DNA of 64,000 bases, taken from a virus. Within the stretch, counting starts at the first letter, position 1; every line of letters starts with the position of its first letter. The DNA is taken from positions 1 through 64,000 of IMG/VR virus record IMGVR_UViG_3300020190_000033; one strand, written 5' to 3'. The position numbers and the translations under genes were made by a program. The notes under the pieces are model-generated. The model was not told the DNA's origin, ran no database searches, and saw only the letters and a list, made by a program, of their open reading frames with translations. Shown in pieces: positions 45,185 to 52,632 of this stretch.

Positions 45185-45550
45185 GTGATAAGGCTCGGTG
45201 ACTACATCCTTTATGGGAAACACTTAAAGCTACGCCAAGTCTTGTCTCTGAACACCTTACATGGATATGGGGTGAGTAATGGCGTATGTGTTCCCCTTAA
45301 AGATATCTACGCAGTAGTCCCAACCCTTTATCAGCCACAGACCTTGACTAATGTCAACATACTCGTAAACGGATACCTTCCAATATATCGGCATATATTA
45401 TTGTGCCTACCACCCTCTACAACGGGTGACCTAGTAAAGGTTTATATACCCCATGCAGGGGTATTAGAGGGTGTTGTTTCCCATTGGGAGGGAAGCTCAG
45501 TTTTTATATTTGAGCTAGTGTCACACGCCAAAATAGTTCTCGTAGCGTGA
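45185..45550 (+). CDS. hypothetical protein, tandem paralogue of the next gene
   Basis: A 121-aa protein with a GTG start; GGGGA upstream is the only ribosome site. The N-terminal region IRLGDYILYGKHLKLRQVL ... YAVVPTLY parallels NIGDFMVWGGNQLRFARIL ... FAILPTHY in the gene at 45581, so the two are diverged duplicates. Beta-rich, with no recognised family. Confidence 0.65.
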   Translation: MIRLGDYILYGKHLKLRQVLSLNTLHGYGVSNGVCVPLKDIYAVVPTLYQPQTLTNVNILVNGYLPIYRHILLCLPPSTTGDLVKVYIPHAGVLEGVVSHWEGSSVFIFELVSHAKIVLVA

Positions 45551-45580
45551 ATCTAGTGCAGCACAGAAAGGATAAAAGAG

Positions 45581-45997
45581 ATGGGTAATATTGGAGACTT
45601 TATGGTTTGGGGGGGAAATCAACTGAGGTTTGCCCGCATCCTCGAAAAACACTCACAGGGCTTGTTTTACGGATACTTGAGTGATAATGGCAAAATAAAG
45701 TATATAGCCGATCCTTTCGCTATCCTTCCCACGCACTATGCGGAAATATCCCCAACATCTTCGGATCGTATCATCGTTTGTGGGGATAAAAGTTTCATAT
45801 ACTTGAATTGGGAAGAAGCGAGTGTGAGTTTTTTCGGTAGCGGGGTATTCGAGATTTACTTTGAGGGCAAATTATATTTGGGGGTTGGCACAGCTTGCCC
45901 TCATGCCTTTCGAGGCGTAGAGGGGAGGAGGAGTTACTTCTTCTTTACTGAGATCAAAACTAATACTCTTTACGCTTTGCCCTCAAGCAAGACCTGA
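45581..45997 (+). CDS. hypothetical protein, tandem paralogue of the previous gene
   Basis: A 138-aa protein, AAAGGA upstream of ATG 45581. It shares the GDxxxxGxxLRxxxIL and P-T-x-Y landmarks with the gene at 45185. The C-terminal half (FEIYFEGKLYLGVG, SYFFFTEIK) is beta-rich. Function unknown; the duplication indicates a selected role, perhaps host interaction. Confidence 0.68.
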   Translation: MGNIGDFMVWGGNQLRFARILEKHSQGLFYGYLSDNGKIKYIADPFAILPTHYAEISPTSSDRIIVCGDKSFIYLNWEEASVSFFGSGVFEIYFEGKLYLGVGTACPHAFRGVEGRRSYFFFTEIKTNTLYALPSSKT

Positions 45998-46033
45998 TAA
46001 TCCGTAAATGATCCTCGCTTAGGTCTTATAAGG

Positions 46034-46083
46034 GTATCCCAACCCGAACTATCCTATATTAGTGGGGTGTGAGAGATAGACCC
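46034..46083 (+). promoter_or_regulatory. GTATCCCA...GTGAGAGATA element upstream of the ligase
   Basis: GTATCCCA at 46034, TATATTAG near +21 and GTGAGAGATA at 46069 (35 bases on). A GGGGT/ACCCC stem brackets the second box. The ligase ATG at 46105 is 63 bases after the element. Confidence 0.6.
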
Positions 46084-46104
46084 CCCTTAACTAAGGAAAT
46101 TGAG

Positions 46105-46302
46105 ATGAAGTACCACAAGCCTCAGCTTGCCAAGACTGCTGACGAGAAGTTCTTATCCGCCTGTAAGGGTAGCCACCTTGTGGTGGCAGAGATGAAACTC
46201 GATGGGCATCGCATCATGATTGCCCATGATCAGGCATGGTCTCGTATAGGTAAGGAGATCAAGTCGGTGGGGCATATTCAGCTCACTTGCCCGCTGGCTT
46301 AA
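46105..46302 (+). CDS. ATP-dependent DNA ligase, N-terminal part (frameshifted)
   Basis: Sixty-five residues from ATG 46105 (AAGGAA upstream). VVAEMKLDGHR contains motif I with the AMP-accepting lysine K31, and the R-I-G-K segment follows as in the family. The reading frame then leaves the homologous path and stops at 46302. The rest of the enzyme continues in the -1 frame from 46254. One extra G in the run 46269-46272 would fuse both parts into a 299-aa ligase reading SVGAYSAHLPAG. It may be a sequencing error, a true mutation or programmed shifting. Confidence 0.8.
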   Translation: MKYHKPQLAKTADEKFLSACKGSHLVVAEMKLDGHRIMIAHDQAWSRIGKEIKSVGHIQLTCPLA

Positions 46303-47003
46303 TGCTTGACGGGGAGTTGATCCCTCGGGCAGGGGTGGAGGGTTCCGATGTCGTTTCTCATCTCAGAGCGAATGACCCTGAGGCACTTGAGTTTGTTATC
46401 TTTGATGTCCTCTATGTAGAGGGACAAAGCGTGATGAACCTGCCTTGGTTGGAGAGGCGTAAGATCATTGAGAACCTACCCTCTTTCACCAACACTCGAC
46501 TTTCTGTTTTGTATCCTCTGTCTCAGTACACGATTGAGGATTTGATGGCGTTAGCGGCAGATCGAGGGCATGAGGGCATCATGCTCAAAAAGGTTACGGA
46601 ACCCTACAAGGAGAATAGCCGCTCGGCTTGGGTGAAGCACAAGTTTACGGATACTCATGATGTGGTCATTGTGGACGCTAATGCCAAGCCCTCAGAATGG
46701 CGTGTCCGTCCAGGAGAGATGGGTACAGATGGTATCTTGTACCCTCAAGGTCGTCACTCAGACCCTTGGCTTGCAGGTCATGTCGGACTGAGTTATGGAT
46801 ATTATGACCAACAGGGGGTTCTTCGTGTGGTTGGTTCCCTTGGGGAAACGGGAACGCCTGAAGATATGTCCGCCCATGTTGGAAAAGTTGCAGAGGTTAA
46901 GGGTTATGGATTGTATCCCACAGGGGCTATTCGACACCCTGTGTTCCTCCGCTGGCGTGACGACAAGCTACCTACCGATTGTGTGTTTAACTTCGCCAAC
47001 TAA
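46287..47003 (+). CDS. ATP-dependent DNA ligase, catalytic and OB part (frameshifted)
   Basis: The downstream part of the split ligase, drawn from TTG 46287 (open from 46254); ATG 46302 is another internal start. It contains motif III MLDGELI, IIIa EFVIFDVLY, motif IV HEGIMLKKV and motif V AWVKHKFTDTHDVVIV, followed by an OB-fold domain. Without the lysine of the upstream part it cannot form the enzyme-AMP intermediate, so activity needs fusion or reassembly. ATP-dependent ligases seal nicks during phage replication and recombination. The intact reconstructed length, about 299 aa, suits minimal phage ligases. Confidence 0.82.
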   Translation: MPAGLMLDGELIPRAGVEGSDVVSHLRANDPEALEFVIFDVLYVEGQSVMNLPWLERRKIIENLPSFTNTRLSVLYPLSQYTIEDLMALAADRGHEGIMLKKVTEPYKENSRSAWVKHKFTDTHDVVIVDANAKPSEWRVRPGEMGTDGILYPQGRHSDPWLAGHVGLSYGYYDQQGVLRVVGSLGETGTPEDMSAHVGKVAEVKGYGLYPTGAIRHPVFLRWRDDKLPTDCVFNFAN

Positions 47004-47006
47004 CTC

Positions 47007-47388
47007 TTAGTCGCCGTAAACATCCAACTCACTTAAATTGCCCATGCGAGGTCTGCCCCTATAGTTAGGGTTCGCATAATGTAAGGGGTCTCCTGTAATA
47101 TCCTGAACCACCGCAGTCATCTCCTCCGCTGTCCTAGCCCTTGTATTAAAGGCTTCTTGGAAATTAGCAATGAATTCCTTCTCAGAACAGCGGAATACCA
47201 TATCTCCGTCTCTGTCGAAGTCGTACTGCAAGAAGGTGGCACCATCGAAGTAGTCGTGATATAATCCTACTATATCACCGTAGTACTTACCCGCCGCTGT
47301 CCTCGAAGTGGAACCCGCACGCCTTTCAAGGCGTGCGGGTTCTCATCTCAAGGCTTCTTAAAACTTCACTAGCGGTTCTTCTTATCAT
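47007..47388 (-). pseudogene. RTAS/ARLER-tagged protein, frameshifted in a perfect hairpin
   Basis: Reading from ATG 47388 (GGAGA seven bases upstream) gives MIRRTASEVLRSLEMRTRTP and a stop. Shifting by one base at the CCC near 47337-47339 restores ARLERRAGSTSRTAAG, then KYYGDIVGLYHDYFDGATFL and an acidic body to the stop at 47007. Deleting one C yields a continuous tag MIRRTAS...SLEMRTARLERRA, matching the proteins at 44439 and 47907. The insertion lies in a 15-bp perfect inverted repeat. Either a real +1 mutation or an assembly artefact. The body (74 residues from a TTG at 47231) has no other credible start. Confidence 0.7.
47311..47342. repeat. 15-bp perfect inverted repeat with 2-base loop
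   Basis: GAACCCGCACGCCTT (47311-47325) and its exact reverse complement (47328-47342) flank TC. It is GC-rich in AT-rich surroundings and lies inside a coding region at the site of a frameshift. There is no T-run, so it is not a typical terminator. Confidence 0.85.
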
Positions 47389-47460
47389 TATCAAATCTCC
47401 AAGGGGGTAATGGATAGGGGTTAATAGATAACTTGTAGGGGTCTCTAGATGACGGATATG

Positions 47461-47907
47461 TTAATCCACTCTGCGACCTTTGATGTCTTTCACAGCAGAG
47501 GCAATACCGATAGAAACTTCTGTTCTGAAATCAGTAGGCACCCCGCCCGATGGGGTGATAACGCAGTCAATCTCTAGCTTCAAGAGACCACCTGAACGAA
47601 ATTCACCACTTCCCGAAAACGAATTCCAAGTACCCACCTGAATACTCTTGAACTCAATATCCGCATCGTGATCAAGGTCTACTCTACTCTCCTTCTCAAA
47701 CTGAGATTGAACTGCCCGCACTACTGCATTATTTACCCCATCCCCAAAGAATTTAAAAGCGTCGAATTTCATTAGGGATTTCTGTACGACAGGTTCTATA
47801 CCCTCACCCATCTGAACATAGAACATACCATTACTTGCGGTACGACCTTCGAGGCGAGCAACGCGAGCCTGTAGATGACGGATAACATCAGCAGCACTTC
47901 TTCTCAT
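47461..47907 (-). CDS. small protein with RTAS/ARLER-like N-terminal tag
   Basis: A 148-aa protein beginning MRRSAADVIRHLQARVARLE, the same tag pattern as at 44439 and 47388. The body is an alpha-beta domain (KFDAFKFFGDGVNNAVVRAVQSQF helix; VDLDHDADIEFKSIQ, LLKLEIDCVI and RTEVSIGIASAV strands), possibly a small nucleic-acid or structural fold. Its leader forms a nested hairpin with the TTGGAG ribosome site in the outer arm. It is immediately upstream of, and co-oriented with, the frameshifted tagged gene. Confidence 0.76.
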   Translation of the reverse strand: MRRSAADVIRHLQARVARLEGRTASNGMFYVQMGEGIEPVVQKSLMKFDAFKFFGDGVNNAVVRAVQSQFEKESRVDLDHDADIEFKSIQVGTWNSFSGSGEFRSGGLLKLEIDCVITPSGGVPTDFRTEVSIGIASAVKDIKGRRVD

Positions 47908-47915
47908 GATTGAAA

Positions 47916-47960
47916 CTCCAAGGGATTAATGGATAGGGATTTATCCACTCACGCTTGGAG
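47916..47960 (-). promoter_or_regulatory. nested hairpin leader of the tagged gene at 47907
   Basis: Outer perfect 7-bp arms CTCCAAG (47916-47922) and CTTGGAG (47954-47960) enclose a perfect 6-bp stem TGGATA/TATCCA (47930-47935 with 47942-47947). On the minus strand the outer 3' arm contains the Shine-Dalgarno of the gene starting at 47907. Confidence 0.58.
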
Positions 47961-48010
47961 AGAATATAGATAAACTATAAAAGCCTTAAATCTCTAAAGG
48001 AGTGTGACAT

Positions 48011-49192
48011 ATGTTCTTTGAGTACGACAAGAAGCCGCTGATGAGCTTAGACGAATGTGAAATAAAGGTGGGAGACAGGGTTCAAATTCCACCTAGCTTG
48101 TGGGTCGAGATTAGGGAATCGTTTACGCAGGAGGCTATTACTGCACATTTGGGAAATGTGATCAAAAGATTGCCCTTTCCAATTAGGGAGTACACGCAAC
48201 AAGAAATACAAGATGACTTGAACGCATTGAGAGCGGAATCCTTGAAATATGAAGTATCTCCTTGGAGCACCCCACGGATAAACACACCAATGAACTTGGT
48301 TTATGGTTCTAAGCCTATCTGCCTGATAGGAAACAATAGTGGGCTAAAAGTATCCAATATCCAAACTCAGGCTATCCGTATGGAGTGTGGGTTAAAGAAG
48401 CAGGGTGCTCCGATGGAAGAATGGAGGAACGCCCATGCGAAAAAGAGCAACTTCTTTAGATGTCTGTTTGGGATACTTTCAGAGGAAGTGTCAACTAAGG
48501 GGATAGAGAACTCGATTTTGTATCGAGCGTTAAAGATGCACACCTATATGGCGAGTCAGTTTAAGCCTAGCGTAGCGAAATCTATTTATGACCTGTTTGG
48601 TGCGAAGAGGGTCTTAGATTTCTCAGCAGGTTGGGGGGATAGATTGGTTGGGTTCTTGGCTAGTGGGGCGGAGAGTTATGTAGGGATTGATCCGAATACC
48701 AAACTGCATGAGCCATATAGACGGATATCGGATAGTGTAGGTGGAACTAAGGCAACGGAGTTTATTTGTTCTCCAGCTGAAGAAGTGAACTATGGGGGCA
48801 TTTCGTATGATTTTGTGTTTACAAGCCCGCCATATTTCGACACCGAGAGATACTCGGAAGAACCTACACAAAGTTGGATAAGACACTCCACATTGGATAA
48901 ATGGTTGAATGGGTTTTTATTTGAGGTATTGGGCAGGGTCTATGGTGGTCTTGAGGATGGAGGCAGGTTAGCTGTGAATATATCGGATAAGAAAGGCGAG
49001 GGAAATATCTGCCAACCGATGTTGGAGTTTATGGATAAACTAGGTGCGACTTATGAGGGCGTGATTGGATATAAAATGCACAAGAGGAACGGGATAGGTC
49101 TTGAGGGGAATTTCTGCGAGCCTGTTTTTGTTTGGAGCAAGGGGGGAGCCCCTGAGCCGAAATGGATAACCGATAACTTCTTTGGTGTATAG
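48011..49192 (+). CDS. SAM-dependent DNA methyltransferase (N6-adenine/N4-cytosine type)
   Basis: A 393-aa protein. VLDFSAGWGDRLVGFLA (near 201-217) is the SAM-binding motif I, YVGIDPNT (near 223-230) the acidic loop, and VFTSPPYFD (near 269-277) the catalytic (D/N/S)PPY motif of amino-methyltransferases. The first 190 residues form a separate helical domain, perhaps for DNA recognition. AAAGGAG precedes the ATG. It may methylate phage DNA against host restriction. It belongs to a different class from the D12 enzyme at the left edge. The target site is unknown. Confidence 0.84.
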   Translation: MFFEYDKKPLMSLDECEIKVGDRVQIPPSLWVEIRESFTQEAITAHLGNVIKRLPFPIREYTQQEIQDDLNALRAESLKYEVSPWSTPRINTPMNLVYGSKPICLIGNNSGLKVSNIQTQAIRMECGLKKQGAPMEEWRNAHAKKSNFFRCLFGILSEEVSTKGIENSILYRALKMHTYMASQFKPSVAKSIYDLFGAKRVLDFSAGWGDRLVGFLASGAESYVGIDPNTKLHEPYRRISDSVGGTKATEFICSPAEEVNYGGISYDFVFTSPPYFDTERYSEEPTQSWIRHSTLDKWLNGFLFEVLGRVYGGLEDGGRLAVNISDKKGEGNICQPMLEFMDKLGATYEGVIGYKMHKRNGIGLEGNFCEPVFVWSKGGAPEPKWITDNFFGV

Positions 49193-49236
49193 TCTAGGTG
49201 GGCAAACTGAAACCTCTTTGATGTGGGGTCAAGAAG

Positions 49237-49288
49237 GTATCCCAAGGGGGTGTTCTCCGTATATGTGTGGTGTGGCTACCACACATAT
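49237..49288 (+). promoter_or_regulatory. GTATCCCA element with 10-bp hairpin
   Basis: GTATCCCA at 49237, TATATG near +23, then a perfect 10-bp stem ATATGTGTGG/CCACACATAT (49261-49270 with 49279-49288) in place of GTGAGAGATA. GGAGAAG follows and the ATG is at 49301. Confidence 0.55.
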
Positions 49289-49300
49289 GGAGAAGCAAAG

Positions 49301-49504
49301 ATGATCATAAAGGGACTTGAAGAAAAGTTTTATGGACTCAATGAGGTTGAGTATTCGCTGAGTAAGCTCGGCTTGACGGAGGCAGGGATTATAGACCTGT
49401 GGAATGGGGACTATATTGCCAATCCGTTTGGGGAGGATTGGTCTTCTCTCAGCAGTTACAAGAAGTGTGCGTTTATGGATAAACTTCTTGACATGGGGGA
49501 GTGA
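49301..49504 (+). CDS. hypothetical small protein
   Basis: A 67-aa protein starting at ATG 49301 after the hairpin leader; a longer reading frame from 49223 would run through that leader and is rejected. Helical, with VEYSLSKLGLTEAGIIDLWNGD in the middle, resembling a small regulator. It has a dedicated GTATCCCA element. Function unknown. Confidence 0.68.
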   Translation: MIIKGLEEKFYGLNEVEYSLSKLGLTEAGIIDLWNGDYIANPFGEDWSSLSSYKKCAFMDKLLDMGE

Positions 49505-49543
49505 GATATAGTAGGGGTGTGGCACATAAGTGAGGAAATACCT

Positions 49544-49630
49544 ATGTGTCTACTATATACGCTAATAATTGCCTTTTCTTATGGGATATTCGTAAGGGAG
49601 GCGATTAAGCATTATCGTTCTAATGGGTAG
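49544..49630 (+). CDS. 28-residue predicted membrane microprotein
   Basis: Reads MCLLYTLIIAFSYGIFVREA and then IKHYRSNG before TAG. GAGGAAA lies upstream at normal spacing. A hydrophobic stretch of about 16 residues is followed by a basic C-terminus, the layout of small phage inner-membrane proteins. It fills a 165-base gap between two genes. It is short, so coding status rests on the ribosome site and composition only. Confidence 0.45.
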   Translation: MCLLYTLIIAFSYGIFVREAIKHYRSNG

Positions 49631-49639
49631 ATTGTTTAT
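49631..49639 (+). promoter_or_regulatory. GTTTAT element before the SWIM gene
   Basis: ATTGTTTAT, a partial match to the AGTTTnTTTAT family, 31 bases before the start codon at 49671 and just upstream of a hairpin. Confidence 0.3.
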
Positions 49640-49642
49640 GAT

Positions 49643-49668
49643 GCGTCACCGATGAAAGAAGGTGACGC
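49643..49668 (+). promoter_or_regulatory. hairpin containing the ribosome site of the SWIM gene
   Basis: GCGTCACC/GGTGACGC is a perfect 8-bp stem with a 10-base loop GATGAAAGAA. The Shine-Dalgarno AAGGTGA starts in the loop and continues into the 3' arm, two bases from the ATG. Confidence 0.58.
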
Positions 49669-49670
49669 GA

Positions 49671-50051
49671 ATGAGACGGACATCTGCTAAATTAAGTTTA
49701 GTCTTAGAGGGATTAGACACGGGTGTGGTGTCTAATTCAGAGGGTTTAGTCGCTTCGGTGGTGGGTTCTTTTGAAGAACAGCTAAAGAAGTCTCCCATAA
49801 CCTTTAAGGTGGGGGATTACGAGGTGGTGGTGGAAGCGTTTGATGGGGAGGGCAGGGAATTGGATATCCATCTAAGGTGTAGTTGTAATTATTGGCAGTA
49901 TCAGGGACCTGAGTATCACGCACAAAAAAATGGATACTTGTTTGGTAAACCTAGGGGAACGGCGAGCAAGCCTGATTCAAAAGACCCTAAGGGGAGCCAC
50001 AAGGTGTGTAAACACGCCTATGCGGTTTTATCTACCTATTTTGGAGTGTGA
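49671..50051 (+). CDS. SWIM zinc-finger domain protein
   Basis: A 126-aa protein; ATG 49671 follows AAGGTGA (the in-frame GTG at 49662 lies inside the hairpin). LRCSCNYW then HKVCKHAYAVL fit the SWIM pattern CxCx(n)CxH, a zinc motif that binds DNA or proteins. The N-terminus MRRTSAKLSLVLEGL recalls the RTAS tag but lacks the ARLER part. The spacing between the two cysteine clusters is about 50 residues, long for SWIM, because of a GKPRGTASKPDSKD insert. Role unknown. Confidence 0.7.
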   Translation: MRRTSAKLSLVLEGLDTGVVSNSEGLVASVVGSFEEQLKKSPITFKVGDYEVVVEAFDGEGRELDIHLRCSCNYWQYQGPEYHAQKNGYLFGKPRGTASKPDSKDPKGSHKVCKHAYAVLSTYFGV

Positions 50052-50053
50052 CG

Positions 50054-50434
50054 ATGCCGACCTATGATTTTCTCTGTAGTTCCTGTGAAAACCGCTTTAC
50101 CAAATCGCTGAGGATGTCAGAGCGAGATCAGGAGACAAGATGTCCTGATTGTGAAGCTGTGGGTAAGAGAGTTCCTTCGCTACCTCAGTTTATCCTTGTT
50201 GGGGATGGTTGGACGGGTAAAAACTTGAAGATAAAGCAACAGATGGCGGAAAAGAACTCGAAGCTAGAGATGAGGCAAAACGAGATGAAGCGTGATGCAC
50301 CATCAGTCACACTAGCTCCAAATGTGGATGGGGAGAGGGTGGATAGTTGGGCTGATGCTCAAAAGCTGGCGGCATCAAAGGGAAAAAACGCAGACAGCTA
50401 CAACACACTAGTGCAGAAAGAGAAGGTTAAGTAA
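50054..50434 (+). CDS. FmdB-type zinc-ribbon protein
   Basis: A 126-aa protein. MPTYDFLCSSCENRFTK...RCPDC gives C8, C11, C30 and C33, the standard FmdB-family putative regulatory ribbon. The remaining residues form a charged helix (KQQMAEKNSKLEMRQNEMK) and a polar tail. The ATG at 50054 has GGAG upstream. It lies three bases after the SWIM gene and overlaps the next ATG by one base, so the three are one operon. FmdB proteins are widespread in phages near structural genes. Confidence 0.8.
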   Translation: MPTYDFLCSSCENRFTKSLRMSERDQETRCPDCEAVGKRVPSLPQFILVGDGWTGKNLKIKQQMAEKNSKLEMRQNEMKRDAPSVTLAPNVDGERVDSWADAQKLAASKGKNADSYNTLVQKEKVK

Positions 50435-51144
50435 TGTCTAGAGGGCGTTTACTTCCAAGTTTGAACTATCGCTCTAAGGGGCTGATAGATGTCTCTATCC
50501 CCAATCAATCCCTAAGGGGGATGGATGAGGTAAGGGTTTATGGAGCGTCCAATTTGATGGATGCTTTTAACAATCCAATAGAGATACTGCGAACTCGATA
50601 TGATGTGAACTTCAAAAGTTCATCCATTTTGAGCCAGCGGCTGAGTGTCGAGGAAAGTAGTCGAGATTTGACCCGCATGGTGTTCAATCTGAACGATTTT
50701 TCTACTGCCCCTCCGAACCCTAGAATCCCTACGGATGAAGAGGTGTGTTTTATCCGTTTGAGAGGAAAGATGAGGGCGACTCAAGAGCTAACGGATTTCG
50801 GCCCCGTTGTTGTGGTTGTGCCTTATGATTTCTTTAGTGTGACAGCACCGATCTTCACCGTTGTAGGTACTGCACCCGACATCAATACAGGTGCAGTACC
50901 TGACAATTTGGGTGTTGGAGCGATCAATATCCATTTGCCGTATTTTAGCCAAACCATCAGCGTTCAAAACTTGGATGACACGGATAACCTGTATGTTTCT
51001 TGTGCGGCGGGAATGAGTCCAACGATCATACGCCCATTGGATACTTTGAGTCTAACAGGTGGTGCAGTACCTGAGTTCTTTCTAGCGGGAGATGGTGCAA
51101 CCCCCCAATTTACGATACGGACGAGCCTTGTAAATAGGGGTTAA
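50434..51144 (+). CDS. probable virion structural protein
   Basis: A 236-aa beta-rich protein (VVVVVPYDFFSVTAP, AINIHLPYFSQTISVQNL, LYVSCAAG) with a jelly-roll-like alternation in its second half. It has no catalytic motif. It is followed by the three tandem paralogues at 51205-53298. The composition fits a capsid decoration or tail component; the specific role is unknown. Confidence 0.7.
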   Translation: MSRGRLLPSLNYRSKGLIDVSIPNQSLRGMDEVRVYGASNLMDAFNNPIEILRTRYDVNFKSSSILSQRLSVEESSRDLTRMVFNLNDFSTAPPNPRIPTDEEVCFIRLRGKMRATQELTDFGPVVVVVPYDFFSVTAPIFTVVGTAPDINTGAVPDNLGVGAINIHLPYFSQTISVQNLDDTDNLYVSCAAGMSPTIIRPLDTLSLTGGAVPEFFLAGDGATPQFTIRTSLVNRG

Positions 51145-51148
51145 TAAT

Positions 51149-51159
51149 AGTTTCTTTAT
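51149..51159 (+). promoter_or_regulatory. AGTTTnTTTAT element before the tandem paralogues
   Basis: AGTTTCTTTAT, 45 bases before ATG 51205; an exact match to the consensus seen at 3314 and 63096. Confidence 0.45.
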
Positions 51160-51204
51160 ATTGAGGTGCAGTATTGTAGATACCCCCCCAATAGGAGAGA
51201 AACG

Positions 51205-51912
51205 ATGCCGTATATCATCGCGAGGCGTAGTGAAATTCAAAATGGTTCGATTCAGGTAACGGATTTATTTCCCGATCAGAGTCAAGCCAACCTTGTGAAC
51301 GACCCTGCCCCTCAGGGTCCTTTTTATGTCAGAGTTCCCAATATGGGTAACTCGGGCTTTTTCCGTCCCGTTCTTGCCGAGATTGCAGACGAGTCGATTG
51401 TCTTTGCTCGTGAGGCAAGAGGACTAGTTTCCTACATCATTAAAAATGTAGATGCCGTGAATGGTGCAGGAACTCGTACCGTGACTGTCACACAGGCGGA
51501 GACGATTGCCAACGCCATCTTAGCTAGAGCCCAAGGTGGCTTGGCTTTGGCAGAGGCGAACATCAACGCTCTTTTAGTCGCCACCTTGGGTGAAGGTGCG
51601 GCTATAGACGCGGGGGACAGCACAGCATCAGTCGATGCCATTCTTCAAATCCTAGCTGGAGAACAATATGTGATCGAAGCAGGATATGTGGTTCAGGACG
51701 CGGAAGGCGACCATGTGGTGGTTATCGCGGATACTAGCCTTGGTGCCACGATGAGAAGACTTGTTGAGAGAGATACTTCTTGGCAGGTGTCTTTCAATGA
51801 AGGAACTCTTGCAGGGCTTGTCGCCGCTAGACCTAATGGCTTCGCAGGTAATACCGCTACCACCCCCCTCGTTGCCGTCTACAATACAGACGGCACCGTC
51901 TATAACGGATAA
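51205..51912 (+). CDS. virion-like protein, tandem paralogue 1
   Basis: A 235-aa protein; ATG 51205 has AGGAGAG upstream. It shares with the next two genes: S.QNGSIQVTDLFPDQSQAN.V near the start, DPAPQGP, a helical ALA-rich centre, GDSTASVDAILQILAGE, SWQVSFNEGTL and a terminal PLVAVYNTDGTVYN. The same scaffold is repeated in three consecutive genes, so it is a triplicated gene. A structural role (decoration, spike or internal virion protein) is likely from the location. Confidence 0.78.
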   Translation: MPYIIARRSEIQNGSIQVTDLFPDQSQANLVNDPAPQGPFYVRVPNMGNSGFFRPVLAEIADESIVFAREARGLVSYIIKNVDAVNGAGTRTVTVTQAETIANAILARAQGGLALAEANINALLVATLGEGAAIDAGDSTASVDAILQILAGEQYVIEAGYVVQDAEGDHVVVIADTSLGATMRRLVERDTSWQVSFNEGTLAGLVAARPNGFAGNTATTPLVAVYNTDGTVYNG

Positions 51913-51922
51913 GGAGTCCATC

Positions 51923-52621
51923 ATGCCTTTCGTATGCACACCTAGAGTTACCAACTCTACCGATGGTGGTGTCGCCCTACAGATTACTGATCTCTTCCCT
52001 CACAAGACACAATCCAATGCTGTCATCACACCCCGTTTTCAGGGACCTCGTTATCTCTATGCCCACGGCAGAGCGTTAACTCAAACTGTATCTCTAAACG
52101 CTGCTTTTGACACTACAGCAGAATTCAAGGGTTTAGCCGCCTATATTCTCGCTACGATTGCGAGGGCTGCGGCGGGTGGTCTAGCTCTCACAGCCGCTCA
52201 GGCGAATTTCATCGCTGCCGACATCATCGCCATCATGGAGGGTGGTGGTGCTTTGACGGTCGATGCTATCAACGCTAAGATTGCAGTTCGCACGGGTGGA
52301 AATAACGGCATTGGTATTGGCGGTTCTGTTGCTACCGTGCTTCAGATCCTTCAGATTGTGTCGGGTTATAAGGTATTCACCCTCCCCGCAGGAACTTCTG
52401 TAGGTGGTGACGGTGGTGTTTATAACTTCATCCCCGCAGGTCTTGATGCGAGGTTTACTGACCCCACGGATGTAGCGAGCCTTTGGACAACTTTTGAGTC
52501 GAGCTTTTATGTATCCGCTAGGAGCGGACAGCTAAAGAAGGCTCAGACTAGAAGACTTGCTAACGGCGATCTCGCACCCTTCGTTGTCTGTTATGCAGAT
52601 GACGGCACACTCATTCAGTAA
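51923..52621 (+). CDS. virion-like protein, tandem paralogue 2
   Basis: A 232-aa protein; AAGGAG lies upstream of ATG 51923. It carries the paralogue landmarks ALQITDLFPHKTQSNAV, FQGPRYL, GLAAYIL, GGSVATVLQILQIVSG, PAGTSVGG and SSFYVSARSGQL, ending FVVCYADDGTLI. It is the most diverged of the three, with the VDPAPQGP segment altered to ITPRFQGP. Tandem placement and a 10-base gap to the preceding gene imply co-expression. Confidence 0.78.
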   Translation: MPFVCTPRVTNSTDGGVALQITDLFPHKTQSNAVITPRFQGPRYLYAHGRALTQTVSLNAAFDTTAEFKGLAAYILATIARAAAGGLALTAAQANFIAADIIAIMEGGGALTVDAINAKIAVRTGGNNGIGIGGSVATVLQILQIVSGYKVFTLPAGTSVGGDGGVYNFIPAGLDARFTDPTDVASLWTTFESSFYVSARSGQLKKAQTRRLANGDLAPFVVCYADDGTLIQ

Positions 52622-52632
52622 GGATAAAACCC

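Noticed and set aside
47007-47231. Separate 74-aa gene starting at a TTG
   Set aside because: No ribosome site at the TTG, and the coding frame continues upstream into a tag that is complete after a one-base correction; treated as part of a frameshifted gene.
47311-47342. Intrinsic terminator
   Set aside because: The hairpin is strong but has no T-run on either strand and lies inside a coding sequence.
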